Positions 36,102-45,474 of a DNA stretch of 64,000 nucleotides are shown here, piece by piece. The position numbers and the translations under genes are program-made. Position 1 is the first letter of the stretch. Each line of letters begins with the position of its first letter. The notes below the pieces were generated by a model, which saw only the letters and a list, made by a program, of their open reading frames with translations, had not been told where the DNA came from and searched no databases. The stretch is from SIAQ01 sp963767835 (GTDB lineage: Bacteria > Planctomycetota > Planctomycetia > Gemmatales > Gemmataceae). The stretch spans positions 68,077 to 132,076 of the forward strand of contig CAVYFY010000029.1 of the NCBI GenBank assembly GCA_963767835.1. Reading direction: 5' to 3'.

Positions 36102-37925
36102 ATGTGCGGTATCGTGGGATTTACCGGGCGGCGCGAGGCGCAACCCATTTTACTAGAAGGGCTTTCGCGGCTTGAGTATCGCGGTTACGATAGCGCGGGG
36201 CTGGCAACCGTCAACGGCAAGCTCCTGATTAAAAAGTCCGTCGGCCGCGTTGCCGACCTGCGCAAATTGATCGAACCGCATCCGCTCGCCGGAAATTTGG
36301 GCATCTGCCATACCCGCTGGGCGACGCACGGCAACGTCACCGAGGCCAACGCCCACCCCCATCTCGGCGGCGACGGCGCGGTCGCCGTCGTCCATAACGG
36401 CGTCATCGAAAACTACGATCCCATCAAGCGTCAATTGCAACAGCAGGGCTTCCGGTTCCACAGCCAAACGGATACCGAAGTCATCGCCCACCTGATCGCG
36501 TCGCTCCTGGTGGACGATCTTGCCGCCGCCGTCCGCAAGGCCCTCGTGCTTCTGAAGGGAACCTATGGCCTCGCGGTGGTCAGTCCGCGCTTCCCCAATG
36601 TTCTCGTCGGCGCACGCCTCGGCAGCCCTCTCGTTGTCGGCCTTGGGGATCGAGAGATGTTCCTCGCCAGCGACGCCAGCGCCCTGGTCGGCCTCGCCCA
36701 GCGCGTGGTCTATCTCGACGATCATCAGATGTGCGTGCTGACGCCGGACGCTTACGAGATTCTCGATGCCAATAATTCGTCCATGAGCGCGGAGGTGCAT
36801 GCGCTCGAGCTGGAACTGAACGATTCGGACAAGGGGACATTCGAGCACCACATGCTCAAGGAGATTTTCGAGCAACCGGAAGTGATCGAACGGGCCATGG
36901 CGGGCCGGCTTGATGTGGGCGAAGCCTCCGCCCATTTCGGCGGGCTCAATCTCGACCCCCAGGAACTCCGGCAGACCGATCGCATCATCATGACTGCCTG
37001 CGGCACCAGCTATCACGCGGCCCTCATCGGCGAGCACCTCTTCGAGCAGTTCGCCCGCATGCCGGTCGAAGTCGAGTACGCTTCGGAATTCCGTTACCGC
37101 AATCCGCCCATCGAAAAGAACACGATCATCGTCGGCATCACGCAATCGGGCGAGACCGCCGACACCCTGGCCGCCCTGCGCGAATCGAAACGCAAGGGAC
37201 AACGCACGCTCGGCCTCTGCAATGTCGTCGGCAGCAGCATCGCCCGTGAAGTCGGCGGAGGCATCTACCTGCACGCCGGCCCGGAGATCGGCGTCGCCAG
37301 CACCAAGGCTTTCACCGCCCAGGTAGCCGTCTTGACATTATTAGCGGTTTATTTTGGCCGCATGAGGCATTTATCGTATCAGGCCGGCGGACGCATTCTG
37401 GCCGAACTGCAAGCGATGCCCGACATCCTGCGCGAGACGCTGAAGTGCCACGATCAGGTCGCCGAGATCGCCCGCAAATATCACCTCGCGACCAACATGC
37501 TCTACCTGGGCCGGCAATACCTGTTCCCGATGGCGCTGGAAGGAGCGCTCAAGCTCAAGGAAATCAGCTACATCCACGCGGAAGGCTATCCCGCCGCCGA
37601 AATGAAGCACGGCCCGATCGCTTTGGTCGATGAATACACGCCGTCGGTGTTCCTGATCCCGCACGGCGCGGTGTACGACAAGGTGATGAGCAACCTCGAA
37701 GAAATCAAGGCCCGCGGCGGCCCCATCATCGCCATCGCCTGCGAAGACGACGCTCGCGTCCAGGCCAAGGCCGATGACATTATCCATGTGCCGAGCGTGC
37801 CGGAGTATCTGCAGCCCTTGGTGACGGCGATCCCGCTGCAACTTTTGGCCTACCACATCGCTTTCTTGCGCGGCTGCGACATCGACAAGCCACGCAACCT
37901 GGCGAAGAGCGTCACCGTGGAGTGA
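36102..37925 (+). CDS. glmS: Glutamine-fructose-6-phosphate aminotransferase (isomerising)
   Basis: 607 residues, normal length. The N terminus MCGIVGFTG exposes Cys2, the glutaminase nucleophile; RGYDSAG, HTRWATHG, and VVHNGVIENY complete the class II amidotransferase. The C-terminal half has two SIS domains (TACGTSYHAALIGEH, ITQSGETADTLAALRESK, ASTKAFTAQ, LKLKEISYIHAEGYPAAEMK) ending in LAKSVTVE. It makes glucosamine 6-phosphate for peptidoglycan and LPS. A GGAGG precedes the ATG. The GlmU-like gene follows. Confidence 0.97.
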   Translation: MCGIVGFTGRREAQPILLEGLSRLEYRGYDSAGLATVNGKLLIKKSVGRVADLRKLIEPHPLAGNLGICHTRWATHGNVTEANAHPHLGGDGAVAVVHNGVIENYDPIKRQLQQQGFRFHSQTDTEVIAHLIASLLVDDLAAAVRKALVLLKGTYGLAVVSPRFPNVLVGARLGSPLVVGLGDREMFLASDASALVGLAQRVVYLDDHQMCVLTPDAYEILDANNSSMSAEVHALELELNDSDKGTFEHHMLKEIFEQPEVIERAMAGRLDVGEASAHFGGLNLDPQELRQTDRIIMTACGTSYHAALIGEHLFEQFARMPVEVEYASEFRYRNPPIEKNTIIVGITQSGETADTLAALRESKRKGQRTLGLCNVVGSSIAREVGGGIYLHAGPEIGVASTKAFTAQVAVLTLLAVYFGRMRHLSYQAGGRILAELQAMPDILRETLKCHDQVAEIARKYHLATNMLYLGRQYLFPMALEGALKLKEISYIHAEGYPAAEMKHGPIALVDEYTPSVFLIPHGAVYDKVMSNLEEIKARGGPIIAIACEDDARVQAKADDIIHVPSVPEYLQPLVTAIPLQLLAYHIAFLRGCDIDKPRNLAKSVTVE

Positions 37926-37927
37926 TC

Positions 37928-38032
37928 TCTCCCCTCTCCCTCCGGGAGAGGGGCCGGGGGTGAGGGCGAGAATCGTCGATGGGGCCTAACTTGCCTCACC
38001 CCCGGCCCCTTTCCCGGAGGGAGAAGGGGGAA
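37928..38032. repeat. Family A palindromic repeat between glmS and the GlmU-like gene
   Basis: Full two-armed copy with CTCTCCCTCCGGGAGAGG on the left and its complement on the right; it fills the whole intergenic gap, beginning 2-3 bases after the glmS stop. Confidence 0.88.
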
Positions 38033-38043
38033 CTGAGAACGCT

Positions 38044-39315
38044 ATGCGAATTTGTATCTACGAAGATTCCCAGACAGCCTGGCTCGAGCCGATCACGTTG
38101 ACGCGCCCCGCCTTCGCGCTTTGGTGTGGAGCAGAGCGGCTGTTTGAACGCCAATGCCGGCAGTTTGGCGCCGAGGATGTCGGTTTCTGGATGCGGCGTG
38201 AACTCGTCGAAATGTGGAAGCTCGATCATGAGAGTGAGCCGGTCAATGACGCTGATTGGCTGCGCGACCGGGCGACGGTATGGCTGAATGGCCGTTGGTT
38301 GCCGGCGCCTGTCGAGCGCATCGATGCGAGTTCGCCGCACGTTGGCACGATGAACGGACAAATCGCCTACGCTGTCCTGCCGGCTGGCGAAGCGCCGAGC
38401 ATCGCGGAGCTGGACGCCTGGCTCGGCGCGTGGAAGGACCGCTTGCCGCAGCGGGGGGTCAGCGGGGCGATGCTCGATTATTTGTGGGATCTGGTTGATC
38501 ACAACGGCACAGCGCTGATCCACGATGGAGGGTGGTTCCGGGCCGCCCACGCCGTGCGGCCATTGCCGGCTCAAGTTGCCGTTGCGGGGCCTGCTGAGAT
38601 GCTAATCGTCGCGGAGGACGCGACCATCGAGCCGTTCGTCTATGCCGACACGCGCGGCGGGCCGGTGCTCATCGACCGCGGCGCGATCGTGCATGCCTTC
38701 ACCCGGCTCGAAGGGCCTTGCTACGTCGGCCGTGATAGCTGGATTGTCGGCGGCAAGCTGCGCGCCGGCAGCAGCATCGGGCCGTGTTGCCGAATCGGCG
38801 GCGAGGTCGAGGCGAGCATTGTGCAGGGCTTTAGCAACAAGTATCACGATGGCTTCCTCGGCCATTCCTATCTCGGCGAATGGGTCAATCTTGCCGCCGC
38901 CACCCAGACCAGCGATCTGCGCAACGATTACGACATGATCCGCGTCAACGTCAACGGCCAACGCATCGCCACGGGCAAGACCAAGATCGGCTCGTACATC
39001 GGCGATCACAGCAAAACCGGGCTGTCGGCTTTGCTCAACACCGGCTCGACGATCGGCGCCTTCGCCAACGTGCTGCCTTCCGGAACATTTCCGCCTCAGG
39101 TGATGCCGTCGTTCTGCCAGGTGCAACAGGGGGATCTGCGCGAGGTGTGGGATCTGCGCAAAGTATTCGCGACCGCTGCCCGCGTCATGCAGCGGCGCGG
39201 CAAGACGCTGACGGAAACGCACCGAGATTTCTACGATCACCTCTTCGAAGCCACGGCCCAGTCGCGCCGCCGCCTGATGCGCGAAAGCGAAATGCGCCGG
39301 CTCAAACGTATATGA
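38044..39315 (+). CDS. GlmU-like sugar nucleotidyltransferase family protein
   Basis: 423 residues. The N-terminal 190 residues (MRICIYEDSQTAWLEPITLT, RPAFALWCGAERLFER) match the 'putative sugar nucleotidyltransferase' group rather than classic GlmU: the GGxGTRM loop is absent. From about 195 a left-handed beta helix of hexapeptide turns follows (AGPAEMLIVAEDATIEPFVY, VLIDRGAIVHAFTRLEG, GHSYLGEWVNLAAATQTSD, KIGSYIGDHSKTGLSALLNT). Its place behind glmS fits UDP-GlcNAc synthesis. The lack of the canonical nucleotide loop makes the exact reaction uncertain. Confidence 0.8.
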   Translation: MRICIYEDSQTAWLEPITLTRPAFALWCGAERLFERQCRQFGAEDVGFWMRRELVEMWKLDHESEPVNDADWLRDRATVWLNGRWLPAPVERIDASSPHVGTMNGQIAYAVLPAGEAPSIAELDAWLGAWKDRLPQRGVSGAMLDYLWDLVDHNGTALIHDGGWFRAAHAVRPLPAQVAVAGPAEMLIVAEDATIEPFVYADTRGGPVLIDRGAIVHAFTRLEGPCYVGRDSWIVGGKLRAGSSIGPCCRIGGEVEASIVQGFSNKYHDGFLGHSYLGEWVNLAAATQTSDLRNDYDMIRVNVNGQRIATGKTKIGSYIGDHSKTGLSALLNTGSTIGAFANVLPSGTFPPQVMPSFCQVQQGDLREVWDLRKVFATAARVMQRRGKTLTETHRDFYDHLFEATAQSRRRLMRESEMRRLKRI

Positions 39316-39397
39316 AAAGTAATCATCCGCCATTGACGGCATTCATACAATGACAGCGAATAGCTGTCGTCAGAATTCCCTAACAAGGAGAAACCTC

Positions 39398-39856
39398 ATG
39401 CGACGTATCATGGCAATCCTAGGTCTGGCTTTGGCCGCCTACACGATGCTGCCCCTCGCCTCGCAGGCGCAGGTGGTAATCGTCGGCCGGCCCGCCTACT
39501 ACCCGCCGCCGGCCGTTGTCACGCAGTCGTATTACCCGCCAGTTAACTATTCGGCCCCACCGGTAGTCACGTATTCCTCGCCGCCGGTCGTGACCTATTC
39601 GGCGCCGCCCGTCGTCAGCTATTCGGTTCCCGTGACGACGTATTCAGCGCCGCCCGTGGTCACCTATTCAGCCCCGGCGCCCGTCGTGACGTATTCTGCA
39701 CCCGTCGTGACGTATTCTGCACCCGTCGTCACCTATTCTGCGCCCGTTGTCACCTACGCCGCTCCGGCGCCCGGTGTTTACACCACGCGCAGCTATTATG
39801 GCTTCGGCATCTTCCGTCCGCGCGGTTACTACACCGAAAGCTATTATCGCCCGTAA
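39398..39856 (+). CDS. Secreted Pro/Val/Tyr repeat protein
   Basis: 152 residues: signal peptide (to ASQA), then about ten copies of a PVVTYSAP-type unit, then a short GFGIFRPRGYY tail. The repeats are almost identical at DNA level around 39690-39750, where CCCGTCGTGACGTATTCTGC recurs, so copy number may vary. A strong AAGGAG precedes the ATG and a terminator follows the stop. Probably a cell-surface or envelope structural protein; no enzymatic motif is seen. Confidence 0.75.
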   Translation: MRRIMAILGLALAAYTMLPLASQAQVVIVGRPAYYPPPAVVTQSYYPPVNYSAPPVVTYSSPPVVTYSAPPVVSYSVPVTTYSAPPVVTYSAPAPVVTYSAPVVTYSAPVVTYSAPVVTYAAPAPGVYTTRSYYGFGIFRPRGYYTESYYRP

Positions 39857-39871
39857 GCGCTCTCCGAAAAC

Positions 39872-39906
39872 GCCAAAGGCCGGAGGTCATTCCTCCGGCC
39901 TTTGGC
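39872..39906. terminator. Bidirectional intrinsic terminator
   Basis: A perfect 15-base stem, GCCAAAGGCCGGAGG / CCTCCGGCCTTTGGC, with a 5-base loop, between convergent genes. A-rich bases precede it and TTTC follows, so it can serve both the repeat-protein gene and pdxJ. Confidence 0.88.
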
Positions 39907-39917
39907 TTTCGCGAGTG

Positions 39918-40643
39918 CTACGCCAGCGCCTCGCGGATCGCATCCTTCATCTCGCGCACCGCCCGCTCCATCCCAATCAACACCGCTCTTGAAATAATAC
40001 TATGGCCGATGTTCAATTCCTCGACTCCGGGAATCTGGGCTATGTCCTGGACATTTTGGTAGTTGAGCCCGTGCCCCATGTGCACGTTCAGGCCCTGCTG
40101 CTTGGCGAAATCGGTTGCTTCCTGCAGCGCGTTGAGCTCGCGTTGCCGATCGGCGTGGGTTTTTGCTTCGGAATAGCGGGCGGTTTGGATCTCGACGGCC
40201 CGGGCGCCGAGAATCTTGGCGATCTCGATTTGCCGAAGGTCCGGATCGATGAAGAGCGCGACCGCGATACCCGTCTTGTGCAAATTCTCCATCGCCTTGC
40301 CGACGGCGGCCTGATGCGCCACGACGTCGAGCCCGCCCTCGGTCGTCAGTTCCTCGCGGCGTTCCGGCACCAGCGTGGCCTGATCGGGCTTTACCTCGCA
40401 GGCAATGTTGACGATCTCGGCCGCGACCGACAATTCGAGGTTGAGCAGATTGGCGACGACCTGGCGCAGGAGCCGAACGTCGCGGTCCTGGATGTGCCGG
40501 CGGTCTTCGCGCAGGTGGATGGTGATGCCATCCGCGCCGCCCAAAAGCGCGAGCGTGGCGGCATGCACCGGATCGGGCTCCGAGGCGCGACGCGCTTGTC
40601 GGACGGTGGCGACATGATCGATATTAACACCGAGGCGAATCAT
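39918..40643 (-). CDS. pdxJ: Pyridoxine 5'-phosphate synthase
   Basis: 241 residues. Family motifs: RLGVNIDHVATVRQARRASE near the start, GADGITIHLREDRRHIQD, VNIACEVKPDQATLVPE, and HMGHGLNYQNVQ near the end. It joins 1-deoxyxylulose 5-phosphate and 3-amino-2-oxopropyl phosphate to make pyridoxine phosphate. The ATG overlaps the stop of the upstream membrane-protein gene by 4 bases. Confidence 0.96.
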   Translation of the reverse strand: MIRLGVNIDHVATVRQARRASEPDPVHAATLALLGGADGITIHLREDRRHIQDRDVRLLRQVVANLLNLELSVAAEIVNIACEVKPDQATLVPERREELTTEGGLDVVAHQAAVGKAMENLHKTGIAVALFIDPDLRQIEIAKILGARAVEIQTARYSEAKTHADRQRELNALQEATDFAKQQGLNVHMGHGLNYQNVQDIAQIPGVEELNIGHSIISRAVLIGMERAVREMKDAIREALA

Positions 40644-41182
40644 GACCGATTCCCAGGCTGCCCCCTGCGCCACTCCTTGTAGCGGCGCATTTCGACACTC
40701 AATACGACAAACATGATCAAGCCGAGAAACACGTTGACCAGCTTCGCCCAGAAGCGGCTGGCGATGTTTTCGTAGGTCGCAAACGGGAACCAATAATCGG
40801 ATGTCAGGATCATGATCAGGAGCGCAAGCGTGACGAGGCGCGTGATCCAGGCCATGTGGTAACGCCTATCGAAGAGCGTCCAGAAAGCCAGCTTCATTTC
40901 GCGCAGGATCTCAAAAACCGCCCAGCCTGTCTTGGCGGCGGCGACAACGCTCTGCACGCTGGGAATCGGAATCTCGATATCCCTCAAGCCCGGCGATTGC
41001 GTCGGATCCATCGGCGGCGGCATGCTTGCCTTAATGCGCTCGGTGACGCGCTCCTCCATCTCCTGGCTGTCGGGCAGAAGTGCCATCCTCGCTTCGAGAA
41101 TCTGCACGCGCCGCTCCAGGTCGGCGAGAAAATGACCGTTGGCGTTGGGGTTCGCATCGACTTGGGTATTCTTCTCGCTCAT
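40640..41182 (-). CDS. Hypothetical membrane protein with coiled-coil start
   Basis: 180 residues. A short coiled coil (LADLERRVQILEARMALL), then an amphipathic stretch, then two membrane helices (WITRLVTLALLIMILTSDYW and LVNVFLGLIMFVVLSVEMRR). No known family recognised. It is coupled to pdxJ (ATGA), but nothing links it to vitamin B6. Confidence 0.65.
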   Translation of the reverse strand: MSEKNTQVDANPNANGHFLADLERRVQILEARMALLPDSQEMEERVTERIKASMPPPMDPTQSPGLRDIEIPIPSVQSVVAAAKTGWAVFEILREMKLAFWTLFDRRYHMAWITRLVTLALLIMILTSDYWFPFATYENIASRFWAKLVNVFLGLIMFVVLSVEMRRYKEWRRGQPGNRS

Positions 41183-41265
41183 GAGGATGTTCCATCGCTG
41201 CACCTCGCTTCGGCTCTCGCCCGGATGCTGCGAGCGCTAAACGGCAAGCGGGCAATGGAATTATA

Positions 41266-42270
41266 TCAACCGCGCATTTCCTGCACGACGATCTTTTGAT
41301 GGCCGACGTGATAGAGCGTGGTGCGGTCCTCGCTGAAGACGGAATCGTGGGTGTGCATGGGCAGATTCGCCTGGTGGATCATGGAGCGGTTTTGCGTGTT
41401 GTAGAAGAAGACGAAGCCGTTGCCGCCGCCGCCCGTGCCGCACAGCCAGGCGTTGTCGGGATGCCAGATGAGTCGGTTGACGAGGGCTTGCTGGTTACCC
41501 TGGAACTCGTGGATACGTTCGCGGCGGGCCCAATTGTGGATTTCGACACGGGCCGGGCCGGCCAAACCGTCCACGTTGCCAATCTGCCCGATGCCGCCGA
41601 CAGCGATCAGCGTACCGTCCGGCGAGAAGGCCAGCGAGCGGATGCCGCCGATCGAACGGATGCGCTGCACGCCGTCCCATGTGTAAAGCGATGGGACTTC
41701 GATGGTCGAAAGCCGTTTGCCGTTCGCGACATTCCAGATGCAAACTCGGCCCACGCGATCACCAGTGGCCAATTTCGTGCCGTCGTTGGAGAACGCGCAG
41801 CAATAGAGCATGGAGCCGAAGTTGGTCGGCGTGCGTTCTTCATGCCCGCGCAATTCACGGATCATTTCGCCGGTGCGGATGTTCCACAGCTTGCACTTCA
41901 TATCATCCGCGACGCTGGCGAGCTTGGTCCGATCTGGAGAAACGGTGAGTTGGCGGATTTGCCTGCCGTGAGCGCTGTCGATGGTGCGAATCGAGCGATT
42001 GTTTTTCAGATCCCAGAAAATCAGGCGATTGTCGTAACCGCCGGAGATGACGGTATTGCCCGCCAGGCGCACTGCGTTGACGTAGCGGCCATGATCAGCG
42101 AGCTGGCGCGGCGTCGGGTTCGCCTGGCTCGCGTCGAGTTCGTAAACCTTGTTGTCGTTGCTGGCGACAATCAGGCGCGATGTGTGCGGCACCCGCGCGA
42201 CGGAGAACAAAATATCGCGGCGAGCGATCTCGCGCACGGTGCGGAGGTTGCGAGGATTGGGGGCAGGCAT
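41266..42270 (-). CDS. WD40-repeat protein
   Basis: 334 residues, no signal peptide. At least five WD40 blades are visible: DNRLIFWDLKNNRSIRTIDS, DDMKCKLWNIRTGEMIRELR, GDRVGRVCIWNVANGKRLST, LAFSPDGTLIAVGGIG and NRLIWHPDNAWLCGTGGGG. A beta-propeller scaffold for protein contacts. It precedes no obvious partner; DUF1501 lies upstream on the same strand, separated by a repeat. A single family D arm follows between this gene and 41182. Confidence 0.85.
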   Translation of the reverse strand: MPAPNPRNLRTVREIARRDILFSVARVPHTSRLIVASNDNKVYELDASQANPTPRQLADHGRYVNAVRLAGNTVISGGYDNRLIFWDLKNNRSIRTIDSAHGRQIRQLTVSPDRTKLASVADDMKCKLWNIRTGEMIRELRGHEERTPTNFGSMLYCCAFSNDGTKLATGDRVGRVCIWNVANGKRLSTIEVPSLYTWDGVQRIRSIGGIRSLAFSPDGTLIAVGGIGQIGNVDGLAGPARVEIHNWARRERIHEFQGNQQALVNRLIWHPDNAWLCGTGGGGNGFVFFYNTQNRSMIHQANLPMHTHDSVFSEDRTTLYHVGHQKIVVQEMRG

Positions 42271-42292
42271 GGTGGGAACCTCGGGGGTATCT

Positions 42293-42337
42293 GTTTAGCG
42301 TTCGCGCCGCCCCATGGCGCGGCGCGATCGCTAAACG
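42293..42337. repeat. Family D inverted repeat
   Basis: GTTTAGCGTTCGCGCCGCC and GGCGCGGCGCGATCGCTAAAC around CCATG, in the 77-base gap between DUF1501 and the WD40 gene. Confidence 0.75.
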
Positions 42338-42347
42338 GGGACGCGGA

Positions 42348-43652
42348 TCACGCCAACACTTCGCGGATCGGCTCGGTGCCGGGATCGGTCAGCGGGATCG
42401 GGCGAGCGCCGAGGTAATAATTCTTGTGGTGGTTGATGCCGAGCGCCCGATAGATGGTCGCGAACAGCCGGGCAGCATTGACTTCTCCTTCCGCGACGCG
42501 ATTGCCTGACTCATCGCTGCGGCCATAGACGGTGCCGCCACGCACGCCGCAACCCGACAATGTGCTGCTCCATGCCGACGCGAAGTGGTCGCGGCCCAGC
42601 GACGAGTTGATGCTCGGCGTGCGGCCGAACTCCGCGAGCGTGATGACCAGTGTGTTGCGTAACAAGCCGCGGTCTTCGAGATCGTCGAGCAGCGTCGCCA
42701 TGACGTGATCCAGCTCCGGGACCATTTCCTGATGCGATTCGAAATTCTGGGCATGGCTGTCCCACCAGGCCCGGCCGACGCGGACGAACGGCACTCCCGC
42801 CTCGCATAACCGACGTGCCGCCAGCGCCTGCCGGCCAAACAGCGTTGGGCCGTAGCGGTCGCGAACCCGTTGCGGCTCCTGCGTGATGTCGAAGAGCCGT
42901 TCGTTCGCCATGATGCCGGACACTCGGGCATAGGCCTGATGATGGCTGTCCAGCGCCGCGGAGGTTCGGCCTCGCTCGAAATTGCCGCTGAGCTGATTGC
43001 GCAATTCGGCCCGTTCGCGATGATCCTGGTCGCTGACGCCGATGCGGCGAATGTTCTCGGGGACCATCGAGGTGGTCAGGTCCATCGAGCCGTAGCGAGC
43101 GCCGAGGAAGCCGGCGTGTCCGGGGGCCATATTGCGGCCCTCGGTGGCGGTGTAGAACGAAACGTAATCGGGAACCTGGCTGCCTTCCTGCCCCATCTCG
43201 CGCGCCAAGACCGCGCCGAGATCGGGATAATCGACCGACGGCTCCCCCATCCGGCCACGCATCATGATCTTGGCCGCCGAGCCATGATCGGCATTACGCG
43301 TGTTGAGCGAGCGGATGATGCAGGTGTCCTTGAGCCGTCGCGCCATGCATGGCATCAATTCGGAGATGCGAACGCCGGTGGACGAGGTCTGGATCGACTG
43401 AAACGGTCCACCGGTGGGAACGCCGGGCTTCGGATCGAAGGTTTCCATCTGGCTGGCCCCGCCGGCAAGCCAAAGCATGATGATGCGTTTCTGCTGCGAG
43501 CGCAATTCCTGAGCCAGCGCCCTGGAGCCGAGCACCTGAATGCCGGTCATGTCAGCAAACGCCGCCGTGCCCGTGATGGCTGCCAGCGACGTGAGAAAGC
43601 CACGCCGACTGACCGCATGCTCGGGCGAACCGCAGAATGATTGACGTGTCAT
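42348..43652 (-). CDS. DUF1501 Tat-exported protein
   Basis: 434 residues. A twin-arginine signal (SRRGFLTSLAAITGTAAF) precedes an alkaline-phosphatase-like fold with IIMLWLAGGASQMETFDPKP, DHGSAAKIMMRG, LGRDHFASAWSSTLSGCGVR and HHKNYYLGARPIPLTDPG. DUF1501 genes usually follow DUF1549/1553 genes and are thought to work with them in the periplasm; here the order is separated. A run of G with GGAUU-type spacing precedes the ATG at 43652. Confidence 0.88.
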   Translation of the reverse strand: MTRQSFCGSPEHAVSRRGFLTSLAAITGTAAFADMTGIQVLGSRALAQELRSQQKRIIMLWLAGGASQMETFDPKPGVPTGGPFQSIQTSSTGVRISELMPCMARRLKDTCIIRSLNTRNADHGSAAKIMMRGRMGEPSVDYPDLGAVLAREMGQEGSQVPDYVSFYTATEGRNMAPGHAGFLGARYGSMDLTTSMVPENIRRIGVSDQDHRERAELRNQLSGNFERGRTSAALDSHHQAYARVSGIMANERLFDITQEPQRVRDRYGPTLFGRQALAARRLCEAGVPFVRVGRAWWDSHAQNFESHQEMVPELDHVMATLLDDLEDRGLLRNTLVITLAEFGRTPSINSSLGRDHFASAWSSTLSGCGVRGGTVYGRSDESGNRVAEGEVNAARLFATIYRALGINHHKNYYLGARPIPLTDPGTEPIREVLA

Positions 43653-43790
43653 GGAATCCCCCCTGAAAGTGGAACGCGTAGCGGATGGATTTAGTCTACA
43701 GCAGGAGGTGGCGGAATGCGAGTGGAAAATCCGCGCCGCCGTTTTTTTTGGGTGCAACGAGCTTTTCTGGGGGGCACCGACCCAAGAAGG

Positions 43791-43888
43791 TGGGCACATA
43801 CCCATCTGCCGTGGGTAGCTCGATTTGCCAAAAACCGAGGAAATCTGGATGTTTCAAGGGCACATACCCACGAGCGGGGGTGAGAGAC
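43791..43888. repeat. Family I repeat at the left edge of the mobile island
   Basis: GGGCACATACCCATCTGCC plus GTGGGTAGCTCGATTTGCC, then a second GGGCACATACCCACGAGCGG; close to the copy at 30970. The 445-base stretch 43653-44097 has no credible gene. Confidence 0.75.
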
Positions 43889-44097
43889 CCCCAGAGAATC
43901 TGGCTACACCCTTATTTTTCGGCCCCGCGCAACGCACATCGCATCTCGAAAAAACATCGGTTAATCTGGATGCGCGATCGCCCGTTGCGGCGAAAAATCG
44001 TGGTAGTGTCAAATCCAGCTGAAAGCCGCGCCATGTTATGTTTGACAAATCGCTCTGCGTGTGTTACCGCTCCCTGCGCCGTTAATGCCAGTTGGTG

Positions 44098-44533
44098 CTA
44101 CGCTGTGGAACTTATGAACGCCTCGCGGATGAAGGAGTCGAGCCAGTGATGATCTTCACGCAGCGTCGACAACTCCTTCGTGAGGCGTTCCCGAAGTTCC
44201 ACGGTATGCGCCGCCGCCAGATTAGCGAGCCTTCCATACTTGGTCCAACCCCACACTCCTTCATCGGGATTCAACTCCGGTGCATAACCCGGCAACGTTT
44301 CCGCCACAATATCCGGCTGCTCCGCCAAGTATTGTTTCACCAGCTTGGCCTTGCTGTGAATATTCGACCCATCCCAAATCACCGTGAACGCGCCCAACTG
44401 CGCCTTCAGTTGTTTCAAAAACGCCACCACATGTTCAGCCGTCGCATTGGTGTTGTCGGGCAACAGATCAAAGTAGAAGTTGAGTCGGGCACGCTGCGGA
44501 CTCACCGTGATGCAACTGATGGCCGAGATGCGA
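44098..44533 (-). pseudogene. IS630-type transposase, 3' remnant
   Basis: The reading frame from RISAISCITVSPQRARLNF to the stop at 44098 is the C-terminal part of a DDE_3 (IS630/Tc1-like) transposase: FTVIWDGSNIHSKA holds the second Asp, and YAPELNPDEGVWGWTKY the last acidic residue. The first catalytic Asp and the N-terminal helix-turn-helix are missing because another element's end begins at 44534. It is therefore inactive. Confidence 0.85.
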
Positions 44534-44701
44534 GGGTCCATGCCCAAAAAGGGGTGATGCGAATCTCGAAAGATGATACCATTGGCTGCTTGTGAAAACG
44601 CCAGAATGGAAGCGATTTTCCGCACGGAGGACGGGACATCATGGAGATCCGCATGGGTCCATGCCCAAAAAGGGGTGATGCGAATCTCGAAAGATGATAC
44701 C
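44534..44701. repeat. Tandem copy of an insertion-sequence left end (X-Y-X)
   Basis: X (47 bases, 44534-44580, GGGTCCATGCCCAAAAAGGG...GATGATACC) is followed by Y (74 bases, 44581-44654), then X again (44655-44701) with no mismatch seen. Y plus the end of X recurs at 47083-47167, running into the start codon of the ISKra4-like orfA. The first X-Y is thus an intact copy of the site into which the 44702-47082 element inserted. Confidence 0.85.
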
Positions 44702-44901
44702 TGTCCTTTACCTCGCTCTGGTCGCATTTTTGGGCGAATATTGCCGAATTCTCATCCGAGTGAGGGATGTTTATTACACGGGGAATGTGGCAATGGCACT
44801 ACCCCGCACCCCGCTCAAGGATTCGTAAATCGTACCCCGCCTCTACCCCGCACCTCTCCGCGTTCGTATGATTAGCGATTTTCGCGGGGCATCGGGCGAA
44901 C

Positions 44902-45462
44902 GTGGGCGAGCAGCGCTGGTTTTGCCGTAGCGAGCAGGAATGGAGCCCGCTTGCGGAACGACTCAAGCAGATGCCGTGTCCGCATTGCAAAGCGGTTGGC
45001 ACGCTGATTCGCCACGGCTTTCTGCGCGGCTACGACGAGACGGACTCCCAACGCAAGACGATCCGCGCTCGGCGGGTCTTTTGCAGCAACCGCCATCGGC
45101 GACGCGGCTGCGGTCGGACCTTCAGCGTCTGGAACGCCGACAAAATCCGGCGGCTGAGCCTGACCGCCCATGCTGTGTGGAGATTCCTGCAACGCGCCGT
45201 CGCCGGCAGCATCGCCGCGGCAAGCCGCTTCGTCGCCGACTGCCGGCGAAGTGACCGGACCTGGCAACGCATCTGGAAACGGTTCGACCTGGGCCAAAGC
45301 AAGCTCCGCACGGCACTGTCGGCTTGTTGCCCGCCGCTCGATCAACCCGCCGACTCGCGCCGACCGGCGACGCAAGTTCTTGCACATCTCCAAGCCGCCT
45401 TTCCCGACGCCCACTGTCCGATCGCCGAATTCCAACAGACCATGCGGACCTTCTTCGTGTAA
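44902..45462 (+). CDS. Zinc-ribbon protein of the transposon
   Basis: 186 residues, GTG start. CPHCKAVGTLIRHG (about 26-39) and CSNRHRRRGCGRTFSVW (about 61-77) make a four-cysteine zinc ribbon like those at the N termini of IS1/IS1595 transposases. A helical, Arg-rich region follows (LWRFLQ-type helix, RTWQRIWKRFDLG). No DDE triad is visible, so it is more likely a DNA-binding accessory than a transposase. It is the first gene inside the left end of the 44702-47082 element. Confidence 0.6.
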   Translation: MGEQRWFCRSEQEWSPLAERLKQMPCPHCKAVGTLIRHGFLRGYDETDSQRKTIRARRVFCSNRHRRRGCGRTFSVWNADKIRRLSLTAHAVWRFLQRAVAGSIAAASRFVADCRRSDRTWQRIWKRFDLGQSKLRTALSACCPPLDQPADSRRPATQVLAHLQAAFPDAHCPIAEFQQTMRTFFV

Positions 45463-45474
45463 GTCGTTCCGTCC

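Noticed and set aside
39540..39780. Regular short repeats, checked as a CRISPR array
   Set aside because: The units are contiguous, lack spacers and encode a peptide repeat within a secreted protein.
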